Shown here: in pieces, positions 50,194 to 58,717 of the stretch
Layout of the letters: every line of letters begins with the position of its first letter
How positions within the stretch are numbered: the stretch's first letter is position 1
Assembly: GCF_001619585.1 (NCBI RefSeq)
Contig: NZ_LQNT01000001.1
Location: forward strand, 186,001-250,000
Length of the DNA: 64,000 nt
DNA from: Bhargavaea cecembensis
GTDB lineage: Bacteria; Bacillota; Bacilli; Bacillales_A; Planococcaceae
Direction: 5' to 3'
The notes under the pieces: generated by a model
What the model saw: the letters and a program-made list of their open reading frames with translations, nothing else
The model's database searches: none
Told to the model about the DNA's origin: nothing
Made by a program: the position numbers and the translations under genes

Positions 50194-51204
50194 ATGAAGG
50201 GGAAGAGATTTTGGGGGATGATCGTACTATCGGTGACGTTGCTGGTCCTTTCCGCCTGCGGCGGCGAAGGCAGTGGTGACGGAAGCGGAGCCAACATCGC
50301 AATCGGGCCGCCGGCAAGTGCGACGAATGGGCTTTCCAAAGTGATCTTTGAAGCATACGGTCTGGAAGAAGGGGACTACAAGGAATTCCAGGAAGGTTTC
50401 GGCGATGCAGCTGACGGTGTGCAAGATGGAAACATCGATATCTCGATCGGGATTCTTGGCCTGCCGGCGGCAAGCATCGAAAATCTCCAATCGGCTGCAG
50501 GCGATGTAAAGCTGATCAGCCTAACAGATGAAGCCGTAGCCCACATAGAGAAAAACACACAATACAAAGCCATGACGATCCCTGCAGGCACATATGATTT
50601 TCAGGACGAAGATGTCCAAACCGTCACTGCCTATGCAATCCTTATGGCGAATACAGATACAATTGACGAAGAAACGGGCTATCAGCTCACAAAAACCATG
50701 ATTGAAAAAGCGAGTGAAAATACCCATGCCCAAGCCAAGGAAACGACTCTTGAAAATGCACTTAAAGGATCGGAAGGTTTGCCGATCCATCCTGGCGCCA
50801 AACGCTATTATGAAGAGCAAGGGCTGACTGTGGATAATCCCGTAGCGGAAGTCACGGCAGACGGATCCAAGAAAGAGCTGGTTCTCGGAACAGGAAGCCA
50901 GGGCGGCACCTACTATCCGCTCGGCGGAGAAATGGCCACCATCTGGAACAAGACCGTTGACGGCATCAATATCACCAATACGGAGACAGGGGCGTCAATC
51001 GAAAACATGGCAACGATCCGGGAAGGCAATATGGATCTGGGAATGACTGTTCATGAGACAGCGCTATTTGCCGTAAACGGGGAACAGGACTTTGAAGACA
51101 ATAGCGTCCCAAATGCCGCGTTTATCGGCCAAATTTATCCTGAAGTCGTCCAGATCGTCACAAGGGAAGCGAGTGGCATCACCGGTTTTGAAGATCTGAA
51201 CTGA
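50194..51204 (+). CDS. TAXI-family TRAP transporter solute-binding protein, circularly permuted
   Basis: A 336-aa lipoprotein: signal peptide with lipobox LSAC (Cys22) and a Gly/Ser spacer. The body has both halves of a TAXI protein in swapped order. Residues 33-222 match what is normally the C-terminal part (NIAIGPPASATNG, FEAYGLEEGDY, MTIPAGTYDFQDEDVQT, LPIHPGAKRYYEEQG). Residues 226-336 match the normal N-terminal part (LVLGTGSQGGTYYPLGGEMA, TETGASIENMATIREGNMDLG, IGQIYPEVVQIVTREASGI). The protein stops at FEDLN, exactly where the family continues DLKGKRIAIGPP. Nothing is missing, and total length is normal. It precedes a TRAP permease gene, so it is likely the receptor for that importer, if it folds. 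Confidence 0.93.
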   Translation: MKGKRFWGMIVLSVTLLVLSACGGEGSGDGSGANIAIGPPASATNGLSKVIFEAYGLEEGDYKEFQEGFGDAADGVQDGNIDISIGILGLPAASIENLQSAAGDVKLISLTDEAVAHIEKNTQYKAMTIPAGTYDFQDEDVQTVTAYAILMANTDTIDEETGYQLTKTMIEKASENTHAQAKETTLENALKGSEGLPIHPGAKRYYEEQGLTVDNPVAEVTADGSKKELVLGTGSQGGTYYPLGGEMATIWNKTVDGINITNTETGASIENMATIREGNMDLGMTVHETALFAVNGEQDFEDNSVPNAAFIGQIYPEVVQIVTREASGITGFEDLN

Positions 51205-51272
51205 TAAAACGGGAGGCAGAGAGGATGGATTGTCGCCCTCTTTGTCTTCTTTTTTGGAAGGGGGATGAATGG

Positions 51273-53231
51273 ATGGGAAGCAGAGGTAAAGGGCAAGAGA
51301 TGGACGCCCGTGAGGTGCTCGAAAAATACGACAGAGAAAGTCATATGAGGACGAATCTCGGCAGGTGGGCGTGGATCGTGACTTTTCTCGGGGTGGGGCT
51401 GACGGTTTTCCATCTCTACACAGCTTATTTCGGAATGCTGCCTTCGCAAAAGCAGGGCGCGGTCCATCTGGGTACAGCATTGGGAATCATCTTTCTGCTG
51501 TTTCCGGCCAAAGCAGGCCTCCAAAAAACGCAAAGCAGCGTTCCGTGGTACGATGTCATTCTTGCATTTACCGCCATGTATGTCACTTATCATAAGATTA
51601 TCTTTTTCGATTCGATTCTGCAGAGCAGGATTTCCGGTTATAGTACTCCCGACGTCATCATATCCGTAGCCGGGATACTCCTCGTGCTGGAAGCGACCAG
51701 GCGTACTGTCGGCCTTCCTATCGTCATCGTGGCTTCCGTAATGATTGCATACGCCGTATTCGGCAATTACATTCCCACTCAGATCCTGTCCCATGCAGGA
51801 TTTTCATTTGAACGCACGACCACAAATCTTTGGTACAGGGAGAGCGGCGTGTTCGGGACGCCGATCCAAATCTCCGCAAAGTTCATTTTCCTCTTTTTGT
51901 TCTTTGGAGTGATGCTTGTCCACACGAAAATCGGGCAGTTTTTCAATGACGTCGCCTACTCGGTAACAGGAAGGTTTACTGGAGGCACGGCCAAGGCCGC
52001 AGTAACCGCAAGTGCGCTTCAGGGGATGATCTCGGGAAGTTCTGTCGGCAACACGGTCGCTTCCGGATCGTTCACGATACCCATGATGAAGAAATCGGGT
52101 TTCAAGCCGGAATTTGCAGCCGCAACGGAAGCTTCTGCATCCACTGGCGGACAAATCATGCCGCCTCTTATGGGAGCAGCTGCCTTTATCATGATGGAAT
52201 ATCTTGGAGTCCCGTATACGGATATCATGGCTGCTGCCGTCATACCGGCGATTCTTTATTTTGCAGGAATTTTTATAGGGACTCACTATGAAGCGAAGCG
52301 GCTCGGCATCAGCGGGATGCCAAAGGAACAGTTGCCGATTTTCAAACAGCTGCTGATGAAAAACGGATACATGCTTATACCCCTGGTTGTCATCATTGGG
52401 ACGATCCTTGTGGGGTTTACTCCGCAACGCGCGGCGCTATACGGCATACTCTCTGCTTTTTTGGTGAGCCTGGTCAGGAAGGATACACGGATGTCCCTGC
52501 GTGGCACGATCAGGGTGCTTGAGGAAGGCGCCCGCGTGGCGCTCCCTGTGATCGCTGCGGTTGCGACAGCCGGAATCATCGCCGGGGTCGTCAGTATGAC
52601 CGGACTTGGATCCAAATTCGCCGCAGGCATCATCGCACTTGCAAATGGATATCTGCTCCTGGCGCTTATTTTCACGATGATCGCCTGCATTGTCCTTGGA
52701 ATGGGTCTTCCGACAACCGCAAATTATGTGGTCACTGCGACAATCGCTGCACCCGCGCTAATCAATGATTTTGGAGTCGTACCCATTGCGGCGCATATGT
52801 TTGTTTTTTACTTTGGTATTGTGGCGGACATCACACCGCCTGTTTGCCTGGCAGCCTACGCGGGTGCCGGCATCGCGAGGGCCAATCCGTTCAAAACTGG
52901 CGTTACGGCAGTAAAGCTTGCCATTGCCGCGTTTATCATTCCTTATATTTTTATCTATAACCCGATCCTTGTCGGTGTTGACATCACAGTAATGGGCATC
53001 ACCATCGCCATCTTGACTGCGCTGATCGGTATGGCGGGAGTGAGCAGTGGACTGATCGGATATTTCGTCAGTCCATCCAGTTGGTGGGAGCGGCTTCTCC
53101 TGATCGTTGGTGGGCTGTGCCTGATCGATCCCGCCATGGTCACCAATCTCATTGGAATTACGATGATTGCGGGGATTTGGGCGATTCAGCGCAAAAGGGA
53201 ATCAGAGAACCGGCCGCCGCGTCTGGCATGA
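51273..53231 (+). CDS. TRAP transporter permease, fused small and large subunits
   Basis: A 652-aa membrane protein of the TAXI-TRAP type, in which the four-helix DctQ-like part is fused to the twelve-helix DctM part. Landmarks: MISGSSVGNTVASGSFTIPMMKKSGF, AAATEASASTGGQIMPPLMGAAAFIM, GLPTTANYVVTATIAAPAL and FYFGIVADITPPVCLAAYAGAGIA. It imports organic acids or amino acids with sodium, driven by the binding protein encoded just before. ATG 51273 follows GAAGGGGG; the soluble N-terminal MDAREVLEKYDRES is normal for the family. Ligand unknown. Confidence 0.93.
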   Translation: MGSRGKGQEMDAREVLEKYDRESHMRTNLGRWAWIVTFLGVGLTVFHLYTAYFGMLPSQKQGAVHLGTALGIIFLLFPAKAGLQKTQSSVPWYDVILAFTAMYVTYHKIIFFDSILQSRISGYSTPDVIISVAGILLVLEATRRTVGLPIVIVASVMIAYAVFGNYIPTQILSHAGFSFERTTTNLWYRESGVFGTPIQISAKFIFLFLFFGVMLVHTKIGQFFNDVAYSVTGRFTGGTAKAAVTASALQGMISGSSVGNTVASGSFTIPMMKKSGFKPEFAAATEASASTGGQIMPPLMGAAAFIMMEYLGVPYTDIMAAAVIPAILYFAGIFIGTHYEAKRLGISGMPKEQLPIFKQLLMKNGYMLIPLVVIIGTILVGFTPQRAALYGILSAFLVSLVRKDTRMSLRGTIRVLEEGARVALPVIAAVATAGIIAGVVSMTGLGSKFAAGIIALANGYLLLALIFTMIACIVLGMGLPTTANYVVTATIAAPALINDFGVVPIAAHMFVFYFGIVADITPPVCLAAYAGAGIARANPFKTGVTAVKLAIAAFIIPYIFIYNPILVGVDITVMGITIAILTALIGMAGVSSGLIGYFVSPSSWWERLLLIVGGLCLIDPAMVTNLIGITMIAGIWAIQRKRESENRPPRLA

Positions 53232-53321
53232 ACTGAGAGGAAATAAGTTCCGCCAAACGTCGTATTGTTGAGTTCCCGGCTTCTCCAGACGAGCAATCCA
53301 TCTTGATAAAGTGATGTTGGG

Positions 53322-53359
53322 AAACAAAAGAACAGGCCGAGGGGCCTGTTCTTTTGTTT
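53322..53359. terminator. bidirectional terminator between TRAP and M3 peptidase genes
   Basis: A perfect 17-bp stem, 53322-53338 with 53343-53359, with a GAGG loop and A/T-rich ends. Confidence 0.92.
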
Positions 53360-53367
53360 CGTTTTAA

Positions 53368-55068
53368 TTAGAGAGCCCGGTCATCCACGGCATCGAGCCA
53401 TTCAGTGATGGGTCCGATGACCGATTCAATGCATCCATCCTCGAATGGGGACAGCAGATTGGCTTCCTTTACAAGTTCAGTGAACGGAAGGGAGCCGCCC
53501 AGACGGCAAAGTTGCAGATAATCAGCCCAAGCGGCCTCACGTTCTTCCCGGGACCGTTTCCAGAACTGCAGCGCACAGATTTGCGCAAGGCAGTAATCGA
53601 TGTAGTAGAACGGCACTTCGTAGATATGGGCCTGGCGCTGCCAGAAGCCGCCCTCTTCAAGGTACTCGAGGCCTTCGTAGTTGCGATGCGGAAGGTATTC
53701 GGACTCGAGTTTTTTCCAGGCGGCTTTCCTGTCATCAGGTGTCATTCCCGGGTTTTCATAGATGATGTGCTGGAATTCATCAACAGCCACACCGTATGGC
53801 AGGAACAGCAGTGCTGAACTCAGGTGGCTGAACTTATATTTTTCGGTGTCTTCCTTAAAAAATTGCTCCATCCACGGCCAGGTGAAGAACTCCATGCTCA
53901 TCGAATGGATCTCGGCTGCTTCGCTGGTCGGCCAGATATACTCGGGCACCCCAATATTCCTGCTGGAGTAAACCTGGAAAGCGTGGCCCGCTTCGTGAGT
54001 GAGGACGTCAATATCGTCGGATGTGCCGTTGAAATTCGAGAAGATGAACGGCGAATCATAGTTATCGATAAACGTACAATAACCGCCGCCTTCTTTTCCT
54101 TTTTTGGCGATCAGGTCCATCAGGTCCCGCTCCATCATGAAGCGGAAGAATTCCGAGGTTTCCGGCGAAAGCTCATCATACATCTTTTTCCCGTTTTCGA
54201 TGATCCATTCCGGATCGCCCTTCGGAACGGCATTGCCGGTGACGAAGTTAAGTCCTTCATCATGATAGGTGAGGCTGTCCACGCCGATCCGTGCTGCCTG
54301 CCGCTCATACAGACGGGTAGCAAGAGGCACGATATGCCGTTTGACCTGTTCTCGGAAGTTCTTCACCATTTCCCGGTCATAGCCGATCCGGTTCATCCTC
54401 AGATAACCGACGTCGACAAAGTCTTTATAGCCAAGGATCTGGGCGATCTGATGACGGACTTCGACAAGCTTTTGGTAAATCCCGTCAAACTCTTTTTTGT
54501 GCTCGGCGAAAAAGCCGAATCTCGCTTCGTTCGCAACTTTCCGTATTTCCCTGTCTGTTGATTGGGTATAGGGGCCGAGCTGTGCAAGTGTGAGCGTTTT
54601 TCCGTCGAACTCAATCTGTGCAGAAGCGATCAGCTTCGCGTATTCGGAAGCCAGTTTGTTTTCCTGCTGGAGAAGCGGAATTGCTTCAGCCGAGAATGAG
54701 CGGATTTTCTGGTCGGCGATGGTGAACAACTGGGAACCCCAGCGCTTTTCGAGCTCCTCCCGGAACGGGCTTGCCACAAGTTCCTTGTAGAAAGCTGTGT
54801 TCAGCTCATCGAATTCAGGCCCGATTTCATTAAAGTAGTCCCGCTGCCCTTCATAATAAGCATCATTCGTATCGATGGAGGAGCGGATGTACACCAGATT
54901 GGAGGCTGTGGAAAAGTCATCTGCCAGCCGATTCAGTTCCCGGATTTCCTGATCCTGTCCGTCCGCCGAACCGGCTTGCCGGAACCGGGTCAGGTGTTTG
55001 TTCCACTCTGTCTTAAGTGACTCCATATCCGGCCGCTGATACTCGTAGTCTTTGAATGTGGTCACCAT
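53368..55068 (-). CDS. M3-family oligoendopeptidase
   Basis: A 566-aa thimet-oligopeptidase-like metalloprotease. The zinc motif is HEAGHAFQVYSS, with the third ligand Glu in TSEAAEIHSMSMEFF downstream. The N-terminal half is helical (NRLADDFSTASNLVYIRSSIDTND), as in PepF/YjbG-type enzymes. It cleaves short cytoplasmic peptides. ATG 55068 has GAGGGAG at good spacing; a GTG at 55074 lies within the site. Monocistronic. Confidence 0.93.
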   Translation of the reverse strand: MVTTFKDYEYQRPDMESLKTEWNKHLTRFRQAGSADGQDQEIRELNRLADDFSTASNLVYIRSSIDTNDAYYEGQRDYFNEIGPEFDELNTAFYKELVASPFREELEKRWGSQLFTIADQKIRSFSAEAIPLLQQENKLASEYAKLIASAQIEFDGKTLTLAQLGPYTQSTDREIRKVANEARFGFFAEHKKEFDGIYQKLVEVRHQIAQILGYKDFVDVGYLRMNRIGYDREMVKNFREQVKRHIVPLATRLYERQAARIGVDSLTYHDEGLNFVTGNAVPKGDPEWIIENGKKMYDELSPETSEFFRFMMERDLMDLIAKKGKEGGGYCTFIDNYDSPFIFSNFNGTSDDIDVLTHEAGHAFQVYSSRNIGVPEYIWPTSEAAEIHSMSMEFFTWPWMEQFFKEDTEKYKFSHLSSALLFLPYGVAVDEFQHIIYENPGMTPDDRKAAWKKLESEYLPHRNYEGLEYLEEGGFWQRQAHIYEVPFYYIDYCLAQICALQFWKRSREEREAAWADYLQLCRLGGSLPFTELVKEANLLSPFEDGCIESVIGPITEWLDAVDDRAL

Positions 55069-55166
55069 AACCACTCCCTCTTAAAAAAATGTCTTCCGTT
55101 CCATTTTTGATGAACAACAGGGAAATTGCAATGGCAATCGGCGGAGAATTAAGAAAAGTGGGTCAA

Positions 55167-55199
55167 CGAAAAACCCCCTCCCGGAGTAGGGGAGGGGGC
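55167..55199 (-). terminator. terminator after rsbR-type gene
   Basis: CCCCCTCCC (55174-55182) pairs with GGGAGGGGG (55190-55198). On the minus strand it is followed by TTTTTCG. Confidence 0.85.
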
Positions 55200-55208
55200 T
55201 TCAGCCGT

Positions 55209-56030
55209 TCAACTGTAGAGTTCCAGTGCATTCATAAGAGTAGCCTGAGTTTTGATGCCCCGGAATTCGATTCCGAGCTGTACGGCGGTCTGGGCGATTT
55301 CGGGGCGGATCCCGGAAAGGATGGCTTCCACACCGATCAGCCGCAGTGCGTCGATCAGCTGGAACAGCTGGTGGGCAACCATCGTATCGACAATCGGGAC
55401 AGCAGATAAATCGATAAACAGCATGTCAAGCTTCTGCTTGGCTGCCTGCTCCAGACCGGTTTCCAAAATGATGCGGGCGCGGTATGTATCGATGTCGCCG
55501 ACCAGCGGCAGAATACCGATGCCGCGTTTTACCGGGATGACCGGGCTGCTTAGCTCAGTGATCATCTGCTGCTGGGAAGATAGGATTTTCCTGTGAGCCT
55601 CTTCAAAGTGTCTGGCGAAGTTTTCCATGATAAAATCAAAGGCATCATTGACGACATTGCTCCAGTAGAAAGCTTCTTCGATAGTAAAGCCCTGCCTGTC
55701 CGACAGAATATAATTCTTTACCGCGTTCCAATAGTCTGTTCGGATCAGGCGGAACTGCGCGATGGTCTCATGCATGGTCACTCCGCTCTTTACCCAGTGA
55801 ACCGCGACAGATTCGGACCATTCGTCGATATGTAGTTTAAAGTCATTGTCTTCGATGAAGATTCGGCTTACGCTTTCCACCAGCTGATCGTGCTGAATGT
55901 TGAGCTTCCTTTTTTCATCCGAGCGGAAGACGGACTCTTCTCCGCTGCCAGTGCTCCGTTCAAGCCACTCATCTGCCAGTTCTTGCTTGCGGCCGATGAT
56001 ATAATCGTAGATGTCCTCCCGCTTTCCCAC
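55209..56030 (-). CDS. RsbR-type stressosome protein (STAS domain)
   Basis: A 273-aa protein. The N-terminal 150 residues form a globin-like sensor region without an obvious heme pocket; the C-terminal STAS domain starts at PVIPVKRGIGILPLVGDIDTYRA. The two phosphorylatable threonines of RsbR paralogues are present in VPIVDTMVAHQLF and GIKTQATLMNAL. It should join RsbS and RsbT in the stressosome that controls sigma-B. No rsbS, rsbT or sigB lies in this window, so it is a stand-alone paralogue like RsbRB-D. ATG 56030. Confidence 0.9.
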   Translation of the reverse strand: MGKREDIYDYIIGRKQELADEWLERSTGSGEESVFRSDEKRKLNIQHDQLVESVSRIFIEDNDFKLHIDEWSESVAVHWVKSGVTMHETIAQFRLIRTDYWNAVKNYILSDRQGFTIEEAFYWSNVVNDAFDFIMENFARHFEEAHRKILSSQQQMITELSSPVIPVKRGIGILPLVGDIDTYRARIILETGLEQAAKQKLDMLFIDLSAVPIVDTMVAHQLFQLIDALRLIGVEAILSGIRPEIAQTAVQLGIEFRGIKTQATLMNALELYS

Positions 56031-56135
56031 GCTATAACAACCTTTCTTCAGTTAATTTTTCCGATAGTCCTGCATCCGCCCCTTATTTTAAAGCAAGGCA
56101 GAAGGCGATGCACGGGATAAGGTCGGAGCAATGTC

Positions 56136-56164
56136 TTTTCCTAAGGACAGGTTACCGTTATAAT
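56136..56164 (+). promoter_or_regulatory. promoter of yumC
   Basis: TTTTCC (56136-56141), 17-nt spacer, TATAAT (56159-56164), 45 nt before ATG 56210. Confidence 0.65.
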
Positions 56165-56209
56165 GTGAACTGAAAAGAATTCTCAGCCGCACCTAAATAG
56201 GAGTGAACT

Positions 56210-57202
56210 ATGTTGGAAAACGGACACGAAGTATTCGATATAACGATTATCGGCGGAGGTCCCACCGGTCTCTTCGCTTCATTTTATGCCGGGATGCGGG
56301 AGATGAAGGTCAAGATCCTCGACAGCCTTCCGCAGCTCGGCGGCCAGCTTTCGGAGCTCTATCCGGACAAATATATATATGATGTCGGCGGTTTTCCGAA
56401 AATCCTTGCGAAAGATCTTGTAGCCAACCTTGCTGAACAGGCTAATTATGGCAAGCCGGAAATCTGCCTGGGTGAAACCGTCCTGGCGGCAAACCGGGAC
56501 GGCGATCTGTTTGTAATCGAGACAGACAAAGGCGTCCACTATTCCCGCACCGTTCTGATCACTGCAGGAGTAGGGGCATTCCAACCCCGCAAGCTGAATG
56601 TAGAGGGAGCCGAAAGCTTTGAAGGGAAAACGCTGCATTATGGCGTCAAAGACCTCTCGAGCTTCAAGGGAACAGAAGTCCTCGTATGCGGCGGAGGCGA
56701 CTCCGCGGTTGACTGGGCTCTGATGCTTGAAGGGGTTGCAGACAAAGTGACCCTTGTCCACCGTCGTGAACGATTCACGGCGCACGAAACGAGTGTCACG
56801 AAGTTGCACGAGTCGACTGTCGAAGTGAAGACATCTCATAATGTCAAAATTCTGCAGGGGGATGAGGGACGGCTGGATGAAGTCGTACTCGTCAGCAAAG
56901 CAGGCGAAGAAACGAATCTTCATGCCGATCATGTCATCGTCAACTACGGAAACGTCTCTTCTCTCGGACCGCTCAAAGAGTGGGGACTGGAGATGGAGAA
57001 AAATTCGATTGTTGTCAATACGAAGATGGAGACCAGTATCGAGGGAATCTATGCCGCAGGCGATGTGACCACATACGACGGCAAAGTCAAGCTGATTGCC
57101 GTCGGTCTCGGAGAGGCTCCGATCGCCATTAACAATGCGAAGGCCTACCTCGATCCGAAGTCCCGTGTCCAGCCGCTCCACAGCACTTCCGTATTCAAAT
57201 GA
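56210..57202 (+). CDS. yumC: ferredoxin/flavodoxin-NADP reductase (YumC type)
   Basis: A 330-aa flavoprotein resembling thioredoxin reductase but lacking its CxxC disulfide: ITIIGGGPTGLFASFYAGMREM (FAD), VCGGGDSAVDWAL and VTLVHRRERFTAHE (NADP), IYAAGDVTTYDGKVKLIAVGLGEA (FAD closing). This is the dimeric Bacillus-type FNR that passes electrons from NADPH to ferredoxin or flavodoxin. ATG 56210 has AATAGGAGTG upstream. The next small gene overlaps its stop by 4 bp. Confidence 0.95.
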   Translation: MLENGHEVFDITIIGGGPTGLFASFYAGMREMKVKILDSLPQLGGQLSELYPDKYIYDVGGFPKILAKDLVANLAEQANYGKPEICLGETVLAANRDGDLFVIETDKGVHYSRTVLITAGVGAFQPRKLNVEGAESFEGKTLHYGVKDLSSFKGTEVLVCGGGDSAVDWALMLEGVADKVTLVHRRERFTAHETSVTKLHESTVEVKTSHNVKILQGDEGRLDEVVLVSKAGEETNLHADHVIVNYGNVSSLGPLKEWGLEMEKNSIVVNTKMETSIEGIYAAGDVTTYDGKVKLIAVGLGEAPIAINNAKAYLDPKSRVQPLHSTSVFK

Positions 57203-57492
57203 CGGGATGGGAGCAGGCAGTAGCGGTGATCCGCTACATACGGACAGAACGGTCAATCCGGCGACTCCAGCAGCGGACGGAAGACGTTGAGTGCAAGCTG
57301 ATTTTGACGGAAGAAGCCGTCATTTCTTCCGAACGTGATTTTGCGTTGTCGAAAGTTTGGGATATGAGTGCCCGTCCGGCAGCAAGCCGATGCTGGTTTT
57401 TGTATCTCCATACAGACGAGGGTGTATTCGCCTTCCGGACGGAAGAATCGCCGGATGGATTCATCAGCAGCTACAGGGAGATCAGAAATTGA
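57199..57492 (+). CDS. small hypothetical protein coupled to yumC
   Basis: A 97-aa protein starting at ATG 57199 in an ATGA overlap with yumC, so likely translated with it. Reads EQAVAVIRYIRTERSIRRLQQRTEDVECKLILTEEAVISSERDFALSKVWDMSARPAASRCWFLYLHTDEGVFAFRTEESPDGFISSYREIRN. The end is a compact strand pair. No domain recognised. The first half is a basic helix. A firm terminator follows. Its job may relate to electron transfer, from position only. Confidence 0.75.
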   Translation: MTGWEQAVAVIRYIRTERSIRRLQQRTEDVECKLILTEEAVISSERDFALSKVWDMSARPAASRCWFLYLHTDEGVFAFRTEESPDGFISSYREIRN

Positions 57493-57494
57493 AG

Positions 57495-57528
57495 AAACAG
57501 GCCCGCCATCCGATTGGCGGGCCTGTTT
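57495..57528 (+). terminator. terminator after the yumC operon
   Basis: A perfect 13-bp stem, 57495-57507 with 57516-57528, ending in TTT. Confidence 0.88.
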
Positions 57529-57619
57529 CCGTTGATTCCCGCTACACATCCGAAGCGTTTTTTGTTATATTGGTGTGTGGCATTTTTAATTTAAAGGAGA
57601 AAGGGAATGGTGTCGGATT

Positions 57620-58579
57620 ATGGGAAAATTCACACACAGAGTCCTCTTGTATTATAAATATGTGCCGATTGAGGATCCGGAAACATTTGCGCAGGAGCAT
57701 CTTGCATTTTGCAGGGAGCTCGGGCTAAAAGGCCGCATCCTCATAGGCAGTGAAGGTATCAACGGAACGTGCTCCGGCACGATTGAACAAACTCAAAAAT
57801 ACATGGATGCGATGCATGCGGATGAGCGTTTCAGCGACATGGAATTCAAAGTGGATGAAACGGAAGGCCATGCATTCAAGAAAATGCATGTCCGCCACCG
57901 CAATGAGATCGTCAACCTCAGCCTTGATGAAGACGTCAATCCGAACGAGCTGACCGGTGAATATCTGGAACCGGCAGAATTTCTTGAGCAGATGCAGCGT
58001 GAGGACGTCGTCGTCCTTGACGCCCGCAATGATTATGAATACGATCTCGGCCACTTCCGCGGCGCGATCCGCCCCGAAGTGGAAACATTCCGCGAGCTGC
58101 CGGAGTGGGTCCGTGAGAACCGCGAAAAGTTTGAAGGCAAGAAAATTTTGGCCTACTGCACCGGCGGTATCCGCTGTGAGAAATTCACAGGCTGGCTAAA
58201 GCGTGAAGGCTTTGAAGATGTGGCTCACCTGCACGGCGGAATCGTCACCTACGGGAAAGACCCTGTCGCCAAAGGACAGCTCTGGGACGGTCAGTGCTAT
58301 GTGTTTGACAACCGCATCGCGGTGCCGGTCAACCAGGTGGAGCATGTCGTCGTCGGCCGCGACCACTTCGACGGTACGCCTTGCGAACGCTACGTCAACT
58401 GCGCAAATCCGGAATGCAACAAAAAAATCCTGGCTTCCGAAGAGAACGAACTTCTTCACCGCCGCAGCTGCTCTGATGAGTGCCGCGAACATCCGCGCAA
58501 CCGTTACTTCCTTGAAACGGGTATGACGGAAGCGGAGTGGCAGAAGAAAGTGGATGAACTTAAAGCCCGGCAGGCTTGA
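57620..58579 (+). CDS. trhO: tRNA uridine(34) hydroxylase (rhodanese-related, TrhO)
   Basis: A 319-aa enzyme that hydroxylates U34 of tRNAs (5-hydroxyuridine, precursor of mo5U). The N-terminal domain is acylphosphatase-like ([27 protein letters not shown]); the rhodanese domain has [18 protein letters not shown] and the active Cys in [15 protein letters not shown]; a C-terminal zinc-like cluster has [15 protein letters not shown] and [15 protein letters not shown] 57620 is 20 nt after the ideal AAGGAG, which instead suits an out-of-frame ATG at 57607 (16-codon frame ending 57657); see findings. Confidence 0.93.
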   Translation: MGKFTHRVLLYYKYVPIEDPETFAQEHLAFCRELGLKGRILIGSEGINGTCSGTIEQTQKYMDAMHADERFSDMEFKVDETEGHAFKKMHVRHRNEIVNLSLDEDVNPNELTGEYLEPAEFLEQMQREDVVVLDARNDYEYDLGHFRGAIRPEVETFRELPEWVRENREKFEGKKILAYCTGGIRCEKFTGWLKREGFEDVAHLHGGIVTYGKDPVAKGQLWDGQCYVFDNRIAVPVNQVEHVVVGRDHFDGTPCERYVNCANPECNKKILASEENELLHRRSCSDECREHPRNRYFLETGMTEAEWQKKVDELKARQA

Positions 58580-58587
58580 TTCTGTAA

Positions 58588-58611
58588 CCCGCGCTCCGGC
58601 GCGGGCTTTTT
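58588..58611 (+). terminator. terminator after trhO
   Basis: CCCGCGC (58588-58594) and GCGCGGG (58599-58605) around TCCG, followed by CTTTTTG. Confidence 0.85.
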
Positions 58612-58717
58612 GATGACTGCAAGAAAACCTGCTGTATCCCGACGATTGTTCATATGCCGCGATCTTCAGTGCTATACTGGAGTCGTTGATTTGAATTTGG
58701 GAGGATGGAAACTTTTT

